Below, in pieces: positions 11,259-21,577 of a DNA stretch of 38,700 bases; the stretch's first letter is position 1, and each line of letters starts with the position of its first letter. This stretch comes from an uncultured Clostridia bacterium (lineage in GTDB: Bacteria; Bacillota; Clostridia; TANB77; CAG-508): assembly GCA_947632585.1 (NCBI GenBank), contig CANRPS010000010.1, positions 1 to 38,700 on the forward strand, in the 5' to 3' direction. A program made the position numbers and the translations under genes. The notes beneath the pieces are model-generated. The model did no database searches, had not been told where the DNA came from, and saw only the letters and a program-made list of their open reading frames with translations.

Positions 11259-11597
11259 CTATATTTCTTTCCAGAACCAGTCTAAACTATTATCTATACT
11301 TCTGATATTATTCTTCTTTGCTTCTAGGTCATCAATCCATAAGTATGAGAAGAATGTAACTAATATAAATAAGAAATCTAATGCTATGCATTTATATATT
11401 GTACTAGCTATATATGCAAGTTCTGATGATAATGTAGAAACTTGTACTACATAAACAATTAGTAAAACTAGAAACATTATTAATGGTATTATAGCTACAG
11501 AACTTCTTTTTATTTCCTGTCCTAAAAATATTAATAATGCTGTTGCTAAAACAACCAATAATAAAGTTAATGGATTAGTTAAATCTAATAAAAGCAT
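11259..11597 (-). CDS. Small integral membrane protein, unknown function
   Basis: 112-aa ORF with several hydrophobic helices; SD-like sequence upstream. Confidence 0.65.
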   Translation of the reverse strand: MLLLDLTNPLTLLLVVLATALLIFLGQEIKRSSVAIIPLIMFLVLLIVYVVQVSTLSSELAYIASTIYKCIALDFLFILVTFFSYLWIDDLEAKKNNIRSIDNSLDWFWKEI

Positions 11598-11714
11598 ATA
11601 AAATTCCCCCTATCTTTTGTTTAATAATCAATTTTGATTTTATAATATCATTTTTGTTTCTTTTTTTCAAGTTGTTTTGTATGAAATTAATATTACATTT
11701 TTGTTACATCTTTG

Positions 11715-13424
11715 TTACATTTTGTCAGGCATTTTTATCCCCAATAATTCAGCTCCTTTTTTTAGTACATTTCCTGTGATATAGTTTAAATACATTCTTG
11801 CATTTTGTATATCCTTATTTTCGTTTATAATTTTATTTTCATTATAAAAAATGCTATATGCTTTTGATAAATCAATTAAATATTTTGCCAAAATTGAGGG
11901 TTCGCTTTTACTTATTACCTGTATTAATGTATCTTGGAAATTCGAGATTATATCAATTATATTTTGTGAATATTTATCTAATAAATTTTCTATATTAATT
12001 TCCTCTATATTAGGTAAATATCCTAACTTATCTAATACACTTTTTGTTCTTACATATGTATATTGTATATATGGACCTGTTTCTCCTTGAAAATTAAGCA
12101 TTTCTCTTATATCAAATACTTCGTCTTTTACTCTACTAGTTGCTAAATTATTAAATATTACGGCTCCTATTCCAACTTTTTTAGCTACATCTTCTTTATT
12201 TTCAAGATTAGGATTTTTATCAGTTATTATTTTTTCTGCCTCTGTAATTGTTTCATTTAGCAAATCTTCTATTTTTACAAAATTGCCTTCTCTTGTTGAC
12301 ATTTTTCCAGATGGAAGTCTTACCATACCATATTCAACATGTTCTAACCCATTTGTGTATTTTTCATCTATTCCTAATAATTTTGCAACTTCAAAAATCT
12401 GCTTAAAATGAAGTTTTTGCTCATATGAAGTAACATATATACACTTATCAAAATCATATCTTCTTGACCTATCTAATATAGCTGCTAAATCTCTAGTAGC
12501 ATATATAGTAGATCCATTTGATTTACAGATAATACATGGAGTATCTATTCCTTTGTCTGATAAATCAATTATTTTAGCTCCTTCTGATTCTACAAGCTTA
12601 CCTGTTTTTTCTAAGATTTCAATTACTTCTTCAGTTTTTGAAGCAGCTTGTGATTCTCCTTCCCATGAATCAAATTTAGATCCTAATAAATCATATATTT
12701 TTTTAAACTCTTTTATACTTAAATCTTTAAATTTTTGCCATAGTTTTACAGAATATTCATCCTTTTGTTCTAAAAGTCTAAAATTCTCTCTACATGTTTC
12801 TAAAACATTTTCATCTTCTTTGCATAATATATTTATTCTTTTATATATATCAGCTAATTTATCAATCGGATTTTCGTTTAAATCATATTCTGTTCCCCAT
12901 CTTTTATAGCCTTCTATTAATTTTCCAAATTGGGTTCCATAATCTCCCAAATAGTTTATTCCAATAACATTATAGCCTAGATATTTATAAATATTATATA
13001 AAGCTCCACCAATTACTGTTGTTTTTAAATGCCCTATATGAAATGGCTTAGCAATATTGGGAGCAGAGTAATCTATTACAATATTTTTTCCTTTTCCTAA
13101 ATCAGACTTGCCATATTCAGAATTTTTTTCTATATCTTGAAATAATTCTTTCGTTTTATTTAATTTATTTATATAAAAATTTATATATCCATTTATAATT
13201 TCAACTTTATCTATTATTTTTTTGTCAAAATCTATTTTTTCTTTTATATCAATAGCTATCTCTTGAGGTGATTTTTTTAAAATTTTAGCCAATCTAAAAC
13301 AAGGAAATGCTAAATCACCATTGTCTTTATCTTTTGGAGTTTCTATAAATGTAACAACTTCATTTTCATCCACTTGAATTGCATCAGATATCATTTTTGA
13401 AATGTATTTTTTATAATTTGTCAT
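11715..13424 (-). CDS. argS: Arginyl-tRNA synthetase
   Basis: DYSAPNIAKPFHIGHLKTTVIGGAL, NYLGDYGTQFGKLIEGY, MSTREGNFVKIEDLL, GPYIQYTYVR. Confidence 0.97.
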   Translation of the reverse strand: MTNYKKYISKMISDAIQVDENEVVTFIETPKDKDNGDLAFPCFRLAKILKKSPQEIAIDIKEKIDFDKKIIDKVEIINGYINFYINKLNKTKELFQDIEKNSEYGKSDLGKGKNIVIDYSAPNIAKPFHIGHLKTTVIGGALYNIYKYLGYNVIGINYLGDYGTQFGKLIEGYKRWGTEYDLNENPIDKLADIYKRINILCKEDENVLETCRENFRLLEQKDEYSVKLWQKFKDLSIKEFKKIYDLLGSKFDSWEGESQAASKTEEVIEILEKTGKLVESEGAKIIDLSDKGIDTPCIICKSNGSTIYATRDLAAILDRSRRYDFDKCIYVTSYEQKLHFKQIFEVAKLLGIDEKYTNGLEHVEYGMVRLPSGKMSTREGNFVKIEDLLNETITEAEKIITDKNPNLENKEDVAKKVGIGAVIFNNLATSRVKDEVFDIREMLNFQGETGPYIQYTYVRTKSVLDKLGYLPNIEEINIENLLDKYSQNIIDIISNFQDTLIQVISKSEPSILAKYLIDLSKAYSIFYNENKIINENKDIQNARMYLNYITGNVLKKGAELLGIKMPDKM

Positions 13425-13452
13425 CTAAGATATTTTTTCCTTTCTAGTTATA

Positions 13453-14460
13453 TTAATCTTCATAATAATCTAATTTCATTGCTTTTTTTACTTTTGCCAT
13501 AGTCTTTTTTGCTTCTGCTCGTGCCTTTTTAGTTCCTTCTATTAAAACCTTGTCTATTATTTCAGGATGTGCTTCCAAATATTCTCTCTTTTCTCTTATT
13601 GGTTTCAAATATTCTATTATTTTTTTGGCTAATTCTTTTTTACATTCAACACATCCTCTTAATCCTTCTCTACATTCCTTGCAAACATTATTATAATTAT
13701 CTTCACTATTAAATAATTTATGATAATATGAAACCATACAAACATCAGGATTACCTAAATCATCTTTTTTTATTCTTTTTGGATCTGTTACAGCACTCAT
13801 TACCTTTTTTAGAATTTCTTCTTCACTATCTGATAAATAAATTGCGTTTCCTAAAGATTTCCCCATCTTTTCATTTCCATCTAAGCCTTTTATTCTCTTG
13901 TTTTTTGATAAATAAATTTCAGGTTCTTTTAAAACTTCTCCATATATAGAGTTGAATTTTCTCACAATTTCTCTACATTGCTCAATTAAAGGTTCTTGGT
14001 CTTCTCCAGCAGGGACAATATCTCCATTAAGTACTGTTATATCTGCTGCCTGATTTACTGGATAACCCAAAAATCCATATGTTACACTTTCTCCAAACAA
14101 ATCTTTTTTTTGTGCTATTTCTGTTTTTACAGTTGGATTTCTTGAAAGCCTTGAAATTGTAACTAAGTTTGAGTAATATATTGTAAGTTCGGCAGTTTCT
14201 GGTATCATAGATTGTATATATATAGTTACCTTTTTAGGATCAATTCCACATGCTAAATAATCTTTTACTAGTTCTTTTACATTATTTCTAACTTTTTCCG
14301 GATTATTAAAATTATCAGTTAAAGCTTGAACATCAGCAATTAGAATATATTCATCATATTCATCTTGCATTTTTACTCTATTTATTAATGATCCAAAGTA
14401 ATGTCCTATATGTAATTTTCCTGTGGGTCTATCGCCTGTTACTATACGTTTTTTTTCCAT
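13453..14460 (-). CDS. trpS: Tryptophanyl-tRNA synthetase
   Basis: TGDRPTGKLHIGHYFGSL, ADVQALTDN, GYPVNQAADI, EKMGKSLGNAIYLSD. Confidence 0.95.
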   Translation of the reverse strand: MEKKRIVTGDRPTGKLHIGHYFGSLINRVKMQDEYDEYILIADVQALTDNFNNPEKVRNNVKELVKDYLACGIDPKKVTIYIQSMIPETAELTIYYSNLVTISRLSRNPTVKTEIAQKKDLFGESVTYGFLGYPVNQAADITVLNGDIVPAGEDQEPLIEQCREIVRKFNSIYGEVLKEPEIYLSKNKRIKGLDGNEKMGKSLGNAIYLSDSEEEILKKVMSAVTDPKRIKKDDLGNPDVCMVSYYHKLFNSEDNYNNVCKECREGLRGCVECKKELAKKIIEYLKPIREKREYLEAHPEIIDKVLIEGTKKARAEAKKTMAKVKKAMKLDYYED

Positions 14461-14478
14461 TTTTTATCTTTCCTTTTA

Positions 14479-15864
14479 TTATATTTTTGTTATTTCATAT
14501 CCTTTTGTTGTATCTTTTATTTGATATCCTAATTTCATAATTTCATCTCTTAAATCATCTGATTTTTGCCATTGCTTGTTTTTTCTTGCATCATTTCTTT
14601 CTTCCGCAAGTTTTATTATTTTTTCAGGTATCATTATAGAAGCAGTATTTGTTTTATCAATATCTAATCCTAAAACCTTATCAAATTTTTTTAATAATTC
14701 TGCTAATTTTTTAGACTTATTTTGATATTTTACAACTTCCCAAACTATACTCATTGCTTGTGGCATATTTAAATTATCATTTATTGCTTCAAGAAATCTT
14801 TGATCAAATTCGTGTATTGTTTCTTCACTTACATTATCAGTACCATTATTATGTGTAATATATCCTTCTTTTAATCTATTTAAGGCAATTTTAGCACTAT
14901 CCATAGCTTCGAAAGTGAAATTTATTGGTGTCTTATAATTAGATGTAAAATTAAACATTTTATATACTAATGGTTCATATCCTCTCTTTTCTAGGTCATC
15001 TAATGTATATAAATTATTTAGACTTTTAGACATTTTTCCACCATTTACCTGTAAAAAGTCTACATGTAACCAATAATTTGCAGGGATATGCCCACAAAAT
15101 CCCTTACTTTGTGCTATTTCGTTTTCATGATGTATAGGAATATGATCCATACCTCCTGTATGTATATCAAAATGATCTCCTAAGTATTTGTATCCCATTG
15201 CTGAACATTCTAGATGCCAACCAGGATAAGCTTTGCCAAAAAACGAATCCCATTTCATTATATGGTTTTCAGGAGCTTTTATCCAAATAGCAAAATCTGT
15301 AGTATTTTTCTTGCCATTGTCGAATTCGACCCTAGCTCCCGCTTTTTGTTCTTCGGTATTTCTATTTGACAAAACACCATATTTATCTAATTTTGATGTA
15401 TCAAAATAAATAGTATCTTCTGTTTCATAAGCATAACCATTTTGTATAATTTTTTTTACATATTCCTCCATTACATCTATGTTTTCAGTTGCTCTTGCTA
15501 TTATTTCAGGTCTTTCTATATTTAATTTATCTATATCTTTTAAAAATGCTTTCATATAAAATTCGGCAATTTCGAATGGATCTTTATTTTCTCTTCGTGC
15601 AGCTTTAAGCATTTTATCTTCGCCTTCATCACTATCTGAAACTAAATGTCCAACATCTGTTATATTCATCACATGTTTTAGCTTATATCCATTATATTCT
15701 AATACTCTTCTCAAATTGTCCATAAATAGGTATGCTCTTAAATTTCCTATGTGAGCATAATAATATACTGTAGGACCACATGAATATATTTTTACTTCCT
15801 TATTATCTATAGGTATAAATTTTTCTTTTTTCCTTGTTAATGTATTGTAAAAATATATATCCAT
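14479..15864 (-). CDS. cysS: Cysteinyl-tRNA synthetase
   Basis: KIYSCGPTVYYYAHIGNLRAYLF, NITDVGH, GWHLECSAMGYKYLGDHFDIHTGGMDHIPIHHENEIAQS, GGKMSKSLNN. Confidence 0.98.
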   Translation of the reverse strand: MDIYFYNTLTRKKEKFIPIDNKEVKIYSCGPTVYYYAHIGNLRAYLFMDNLRRVLEYNGYKLKHVMNITDVGHLVSDSDEGEDKMLKAARRENKDPFEIAEFYMKAFLKDIDKLNIERPEIIARATENIDVMEEYVKKIIQNGYAYETEDTIYFDTSKLDKYGVLSNRNTEEQKAGARVEFDNGKKNTTDFAIWIKAPENHIMKWDSFFGKAYPGWHLECSAMGYKYLGDHFDIHTGGMDHIPIHHENEIAQSKGFCGHIPANYWLHVDFLQVNGGKMSKSLNNLYTLDDLEKRGYEPLVYKMFNFTSNYKTPINFTFEAMDSAKIALNRLKEGYITHNNGTDNVSEETIHEFDQRFLEAINDNLNMPQAMSIVWEVVKYQNKSKKLAELLKKFDKVLGLDIDKTNTASIMIPEKIIKLAEERNDARKNKQWQKSDDLRDEIMKLGYQIKDTTKGYEITKI

Positions 15865-15897
15865 CTTTCTTCTTCCTCCAATAAAATATTAAAAATT

Positions 15898-18678
15898 TTA
15901 TGTATCTGTGTTTGTTGAATTAGTTGTATTTTTTTCAGTTGAGTTTTCGTTGGTTGTATTTGTATTTGTTTTATTCTCTTCTGTAGTATTTGTTGTAGTA
16001 TTACTTGTAGATTCTTTTTCAACTACAATAGTTCTAGTTTTTGTAATTTCATTTCCTCTAGAATTTTTTACAGCATATGTTATATGGTATGTTCCTGCCT
16101 TTGAAGTATTTACTGAACCTGAAATTGTAATTTTGTTTGTTATATCTCCATCTACTTCATCTGTTGCTTTTGCTCCTTGCTCAGTATATGTTTCTCCAAC
16201 TTTTAATACTATTTTTTCATTTCCGTTTAAAGTAATTGTTGGCAATGTACTTGTTGGAGATTTTCCACTATTTCCAGCATTGTGTACAGCACATGTATCG
16301 GCTGGAGCATATTGAACAGAAGAATTATAAGTATTCCACAATCCCAATCTTTCTTTTTCTATTGTATATGAATATGTTCTACGCTCAACATTAGGACAGA
16401 ATTCATTAGCTAAAAGTCCTGTATCTTTACATATATTTACACTATTTCCATGAGCATCACATACATCTGGTACATGAGATGCCATAAATACTTCTGAATA
16501 TGTATCAGAACATGATGATCCTGCTTTCTTTCCTGAGACTCTACAAATATTTACATTAACAACTCCATCTGGTCTTGCAAATGAAGAATTTTCTTTTCCA
16601 CTATGTATTTTTTTCATTACAGCTTCCCAAACTTTTCCTGCTCTGTTTGTACTGCTAAGTCTTATTCCATTGTTTTGGTCAAATCCATACCAAACTGCTC
16701 CAGTGTAATAATTTGTAAATCCACAAAGCCATCTATCGATATAATCGTTTGAACTTCCTGTTTTAGCAGCTGTTTCTATGCCAGGAATTTTACAATAAGT
16801 TGCAGTACCATTTGATGCGGTAGTTACAGATGTCAAAAGATTTTTTATTACATATGCAGCTTGTTCAGATATTACATTTTCTGTCTTTTGTTTTCCTTCT
16901 ATTATAACATTTCCTTCGGTATCTGTTACTTTTGTATAAAATAATGGTGTTCTATATACTCCGTTATTTGCGATTGTAGCATATGCTCCTGCCATTTCTA
17001 AAGTAGTTATACCATTAGTGAAACCTCCTATAGAAATTGAAGCAAGGTTATTATCTTTTTCATCATCTAAAGTTGTAACACCCATTCTTTTTAGATATTC
17101 CATTGATTTTGCTGGTGTGATTTCTGATACAACTTTTGCAAAAGGTATATTCTGTGATGTAGTAATCGCTTCTCTTATTGAAACTATTCCATGTTCAGTT
17201 CCAGCGTCATGTGGCTCCCAGTTTCCAAATTTTGTTAAACTATCATTGTATTTTGTAGATGCTGTAATATATCCTTCTTCAATTCCAGGTACTAATGAAG
17301 TTAATGGTTTTATTGATGAACCTGTTTGTCTAGGGCTTTGTGTTGCTCTATTTAATCCTCTTGATTCTGTCTTTTCTCCAAATCCACCTTCTACTCCAAC
17401 AACATATCCTGTTGAATTATCTATTACAACCATTCCTGTTTGTGCATATGTATCATTACTTTTATCATGATGTCTACTTATGCCATACTCACTTGGATTT
17501 TTCATAACTTCATCCATTTGAGCTTGTATTCCACTATTTTGAGTTGAATATATTGTAAGTCCTCCACCATAAACATATGTTGTGGCATATTCTCTACTCC
17601 AACCCTTCTCGTTCATTAAATCTGTTATAAGCTGAGCTATTGTTGCATCTGTGTGATATGAATATATAGCTCCTGATGAAGCAACTGATTTTTCAAAATG
17701 TAGTCCATTATCTACTTCAGTACATGCTGCATCATAGTCATCTTGAGTTATCTTTCCTAATTCCAACATTTTTCCTAAAACAGTTTTACATGTTTTGTTT
17801 ATTTTTTCTGTTTTCTTTTCGTTTTCACCATAAAGGGCATCTTTATCATAAGGGTTGTATGAATTTGGAGATTTATTTATACCTGCTAAAAACGAACATT
17901 CAGCTAAAGTTAAATCTGAAACATGTTTATTAAAATAATATTCGGCTCCTACTTCAACTCCTAAATTTTCTTTATTTCCACCTATAAATATAAGGTTTAA
18001 ATATAATTCTAGTATTTGGTTTTTAGATATCATTCTTTCTATTTGATATGCTTTTGCCCATTCTTTAACTTTTCTTAAAATACCTGCTGCTCCATCTCTT
18101 TCTTTATCACCAGTTAAGTTTTTAACTACCTGTTGTGTGATTGTACTTCCACCAAAAGAAGAACTATTATCATTACCATGTTTAACTAGACTTTTTATTT
18201 TATTTATTCCATAATTAACAATTGCTCCTGCAGTTCTCTTAAAATCTATTCCATTATGTGATTCGAATCTTTCATCTTCTATTGAGATATAAGCATTTTT
18301 TAAATTATCTGGTATTTGATCAAATCTTACAATTTTTCTATTTGTATCTCCACTTAATTCTGCTAAAATATTTCCGTCACTATCTAATACTACTGAGTTT
18401 GATGAACTAATTATCAGTTCTTCTTTTGTTATTTCAAAATCGTCTCCCCAAGGTCCATATAATAATCCAATAACTATACCTGCTGCAACTACAGCTAATA
18501 AAAGTATTAAAACTAGTAATATTTTTAAAATTAAAGATATTCTCGGATGTTTTTGTGAAAATTTTTTCTTTTCTGTTTTTTTAGATTTTTTTTCTTTATT
18601 TCTACTTTTTTTAGTTACTGATTTTTCACGTTTCTTGTTATTTTCTTTTCTACTCATATAATTATCTATTCCTTCCAT
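15898..18678 (-). CDS. Class A penicillin-binding protein (1A family) with a C-terminal Ig-like domain and Thr/Asn-rich tail
   Basis: Transglycosylase motifs (EDERFESHNGIDFKR, GGSTITQQVVKNL) and transpeptidase motifs (TGSSIKPL, SQN, KTGSS); C-terminal VKVGETYTEQGAKATDEVDGDITNKI..AGTYHITYAVKNSRGNEITKTRTIVV. Confidence 0.95.
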   Translation of the reverse strand: MEGIDNYMSRKENNKKREKSVTKKSRNKEKKSKKTEKKKFSQKHPRISLILKILLVLILLLAVVAAGIVIGLLYGPWGDDFEITKEELIISSSNSVVLDSDGNILAELSGDTNRKIVRFDQIPDNLKNAYISIEDERFESHNGIDFKRTAGAIVNYGINKIKSLVKHGNDNSSSFGGSTITQQVVKNLTGDKERDGAAGILRKVKEWAKAYQIERMISKNQILELYLNLIFIGGNKENLGVEVGAEYYFNKHVSDLTLAECSFLAGINKSPNSYNPYDKDALYGENEKKTEKINKTCKTVLGKMLELGKITQDDYDAACTEVDNGLHFEKSVASSGAIYSYHTDATIAQLITDLMNEKGWSREYATTYVYGGGLTIYSTQNSGIQAQMDEVMKNPSEYGISRHHDKSNDTYAQTGMVVIDNSTGYVVGVEGGFGEKTESRGLNRATQSPRQTGSSIKPLTSLVPGIEEGYITASTKYNDSLTKFGNWEPHDAGTEHGIVSIREAITTSQNIPFAKVVSEITPAKSMEYLKRMGVTTLDDEKDNNLASISIGGFTNGITTLEMAGAYATIANNGVYRTPLFYTKVTDTEGNVIIEGKQKTENVISEQAAYVIKNLLTSVTTASNGTATYCKIPGIETAAKTGSSNDYIDRWLCGFTNYYTGAVWYGFDQNNGIRLSSTNRAGKVWEAVMKKIHSGKENSSFARPDGVVNVNICRVSGKKAGSSCSDTYSEVFMASHVPDVCDAHGNSVNICKDTGLLANEFCPNVERRTYSYTIEKERLGLWNTYNSSVQYAPADTCAVHNAGNSGKSPTSTLPTITLNGNEKIVLKVGETYTEQGAKATDEVDGDITNKITISGSVNTSKAGTYHITYAVKNSRGNEITKTRTIVVEKESTSNTTTNTTEENKTNTNTTNENSTEKNTTNSTNTDT

Positions 18679-18790
18679 TTAGAATTTGTTTTTTCTCAAA
18701 AAGATTTTTTAGCTTTTATTTTGTATTTTTCTTCCTTTTTTGCCGTTTACATTATATTATAGTTTAATAAAAAAAGCAAGTAAAATGATA

Positions 18791-19816
18791 TTATTTTAAA
18801 TCATTTACATATTCAATATTTATATCTTTATAAAAGTGTTCTATTATTTGTTTATAATTACATCCGAGTTTTTGCCATACTATCTGCTCCTGTTTGGCTC
18901 ATTCCGAACTCCATGTCCATAACCTATAACAAAAAAAACAATAGTGTCATCATGTATTTCAAATGTAAAATTAGTTGATTTTAATCCTAATAAACTCCTA
19001 GCCATAGTTCCAGGAATAAGGGAATTTCCAAATCTTATCGTCCTTACTCTTTTGCTTTCTGTATATTCAGTTATTTCTATTGGTTTTTCAGAATTAAAAT
19101 CGATTTCTATATCAGAGTATTTTTCTTTCAATTTATTTATAAGTTCATCTTTTGTAAGTTCCACTTCGGAACTATAATCTGAATATCCTTCTTCTCCTGC
19201 AGTTTCAACTATTTTTAAATATGGATAATTTCCTCCACCCCATACATTTGTTGCTGTTTCTGTTATTCCACCACTATTTGAATGAAAAAATGCATCTATA
19301 GGTTTTCCATTATATGTTATTATTTCTCCTTGAGTACTATCTACGGCACTAGTTATTTTCTTCCAATTTTCTTCTCTTTTTGTTTCTTCCCATCTTTCTA
19401 ATCTGTTTTCTTTTGAAATCCATGCCTGACAACAATTTGGATTGTCACAAATTTCTCCTTCCCCATGTTTTCCGAGAGCTATTTATAATCTGATAAAGTG
19501 TATAAGTCCTTGCAACTACAGCTTGTGCTTTCAATGCTTCCATTTCATAACTTGCTGGCATTTCTCCAGATACAACACCATATAAATATTCATCTATTGG
19601 AAGTTCTTCAATCTGTTCTGTTTTAGAGTGGTAAAGTTTAATAGTTGCATGTTTTGAATAATCGTATGGTATAATTTCTGTTTCAGCATTATCTTCTTTT
19701 ATTTCATTTTCTTCATTCTCTTTGGCAATTGTAGTAGTTCTTTTTCGTGTGAATATTGATGGCATTAAAAACAAAACACACAATAAAACAAATATATATA
19801 TTAATACTTTTTTCAT
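18791..19816 (-). CDS. spoIID: Stage II sporulation protein D, reconstructed through three +1 shifts at CGG (19472-19474, 18904-18906, 18864-18866)
   Basis: LPIDEYLYGVVSGEMPASYEMEALKAQAVVARTYTLYQI + G-KHGEGEICDNPNCCQAWI..HSNSGGITE..VWGGGNYPYL.. + GYGHGV-GMSQTGADSMAKT-GCNYKQIIEHFYKDINIEYVNDLK*. Each join is at an in-frame CGG; codon phase checked arithmetically at each site. Confidence 0.88.
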
Positions 19817-19860
19817 AAATTCTCCATTCTTAAATAATAATATTTTTATTATGAAAAAAA

Positions 19861-19880
19861 AGAACTATTAAGCTAGTTCT
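19861..19880 (-). terminator. Terminator after sigF, with the sigF stop codon in the loop
   Basis: AGAACTA-TTAAGC-TAGTTCT flanked by A-run/T-run; sigF stop at 19868-19870. Confidence 0.7.
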
Positions 19881-20593
19881 TTTTTTATTTTGTTTAATAT
19901 CTTTTTTTCAATTCTAGAAACTTGTACTTGTGATATGCCAAGTATTCTTGCTACATCTGATTGAGTTTTATCTTTAAAATATCGAAGTAAAATAATTTTT
20001 TTGTCCCTTGGTAGAAGTTCATTTATTATTTTTGTTATTGTGATTTTATTGGTAATCAATGTTTCCTCATCTCTATTAGTAGACAATGTTTCTAAAATAT
20101 TTATTGTACTATTTTCCTTATTATCAGAAAATATATTTTCTTCAATTGATGTAACAGAAGACATACTCTCTATTGCCAAAATAATATCTTCTTTTGGAAC
20201 TTTGAGTATTTTAGAAATTTCCTCTATTCCTAATTCATTACCTCCTTTTTTTATATATTCTTTTTGAACATCTAAAATTTTTCTATGTAAATCTTTTAAA
20301 CTCCTACTTATTTTTATTGGACCATCATCTCTTAAGAATCTTTTTATTTCTCCTAAAATATATGGAACAGCATAAGTTGAAAGTCTAACATCAAAATTTA
20401 TATCAAAATTTCTTATAGATTTAATAAATCCCATTGCACCTATTTGATATATGTCTTCTATATCATAACCTCTTCCTGTAAAGCGTTTTACGATGCTCCA
20501 AATAAGACCTTGATTATTTTCAACCAATTTAGCCATTGCATCTTTATCACCCATTTGAGCTTTCTTAATTTCGTTTGTAATCGTACTAGTCAT
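19868..20593 (-). CDS. sigF: Sporulation RNA polymerase sigma-F factor
   Basis: Sigma-70 region 2 (NNQGLIWSIVKRFTGRGYDIEDIYQIGAMGFIKSIRNFD) and region 4 (LLRYFKDKTQSDVARILGISQVQVSRIEKKIL); downstream of spoIIAA-spoIIAB. Confidence 0.95.
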   Translation of the reverse strand: MTSTITNEIKKAQMGDKDAMAKLVENNQGLIWSIVKRFTGRGYDIEDIYQIGAMGFIKSIRNFDINFDVRLSTYAVPYILGEIKRFLRDDGPIKISRSLKDLHRKILDVQKEYIKKGGNELGIEEISKILKVPKEDIILAIESMSSVTSIEENIFSDNKENSTINILETLSTNRDEETLITNKITITKIINELLPRDKKIILLRYFKDKTQSDVARILGISQVQVSRIEKKILNKIKKELA

Positions 20594-20614
20594 TTATTTT
20601 TACCTTTCTTTTGT

Positions 20615-21085
20615 CTATCCTTCTAAAGCTTCTATTAAGCTTATATCTTTATCTTCTTTAAATTCTTTTAACTTTTTTTTCATAGTTACTTTTGTTCCTA
20701 CTCCTAAAACAGATTCTACCTTTAAATCATCCATAAAGCTCTCCATTATTGTAAATCCCATTCCAGATCTTTCTAAATTGGGTTTACTTGTATATAAAGG
20801 TTGTTTGGCCATTTCTACATTTTCAATTCCTTTACCATTATCAGATATTTCAATTGTTATTTCTCTATCATTAATTTTACAAATAATAGTTATTAATCCT
20901 ATTCTATCTTCATAACCATGAACTATTGAATTTGTAACAGCTTCTGATACTGAAGTTTTGATATCTGCAATTTCTTCTATAGTTGGATCTAAGCTAGCTA
21001 CAAATGCTGCAATTGCAATCCTAGCAAATGCCTCATTGTTAGACCTACTAATAAATTCTAATTTCATTTCATTTTCACTTAGCAT
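20615..21085 (-). CDS. spoIIAB: Anti-sigma F factor SpoIIAB
   Basis: [51 protein letters not shown] ATPase motifs DNGKGI and [14 protein letters not shown]. Confidence 0.96.
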   Translation of the reverse strand: MLSENEMKLEFISRSNNEAFARIAIAAFVASLDPTIEEIADIKTSVSEAVTNSIVHGYEDRIGLITIICKINDREITIEISDNGKGIENVEMAKQPLYTSKPNLERSGMGFTIMESFMDDLKVESVLGVGTKVTMKKKLKEFKEDKDISLIEALEG

Positions 21086-21107
21086 CTTTTTCCTCCTTAT
21101 TCATTTG

Positions 21108-21435
21108 TTAAGCAAGTTCTTCTTGTAAATTCACTTCTGGTATTAATTTCAGAACTCCACTTAATTCAAAGATTTTTCTTACACTTCCGAGTCAAATTTG
21201 TGAGTTCTGTTTTTCCTCCTAGCATCGCTACTTGTTTGTATCTTCCGATTACCATTCCTATTCCTGCACTATCCATGAAAGTAACACTATCGAAATCAAA
21301 TACAACTCTTTTAGGCATAAATCTTTCAATTTCATAATCAGCTCTCCTCCTTATTTCTTTTACTTTAAATTCATCAATTTCTTCTGTTATTTTAAATAAT
21401 AGAAGTCTTTTATTTTCATAATATTTAACCTCCAT
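21108..21435 (-). CDS. spoIIAA: Anti-anti-sigma factor SpoIIAA, reconstructed through a +1 shift at CGG (21187-21189)
   Basis: STAS core FDFDSVTFMDSAGIGMVIGRYKQVAMLGGKTELTNLT. Zero frame gives RKCKKNL*; skipping C gives G-SVRKIFELSGVLKLIPEVNLQEELA*, the expected C-terminal half-helix. First gene of the spoIIA operon. Confidence 0.92.
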
Positions 21436-21577
21436 AAAACCTCCTTTTTTAGCTTGTCCATTTTTATTTCAATTGTAGTGTAACATTTTATATTTAAAAA
21501 ACTTGTCACAATTTGACACCTATTCAAAAAAATTTTCTTTTATTTTTAGACAAAAAAATAAACCATAAATGTTTATT

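Noticed and set aside
15837-16022. 61-aa minus ORF at the PBP/cysS junction (KQIQIQPTKTQLKKIQ...)
   Set aside because: Out-of-frame reading of the repetitive Thr/Asn-rich PBP tail.
18791-19816. spoIID as an ordinary pseudogene with random frameshifts
   Set aside because: All three breaks are the same event (extra C before GGA making in-frame CGG), and the same pattern recurs in four other genes; simple decay would not be codon-specific.
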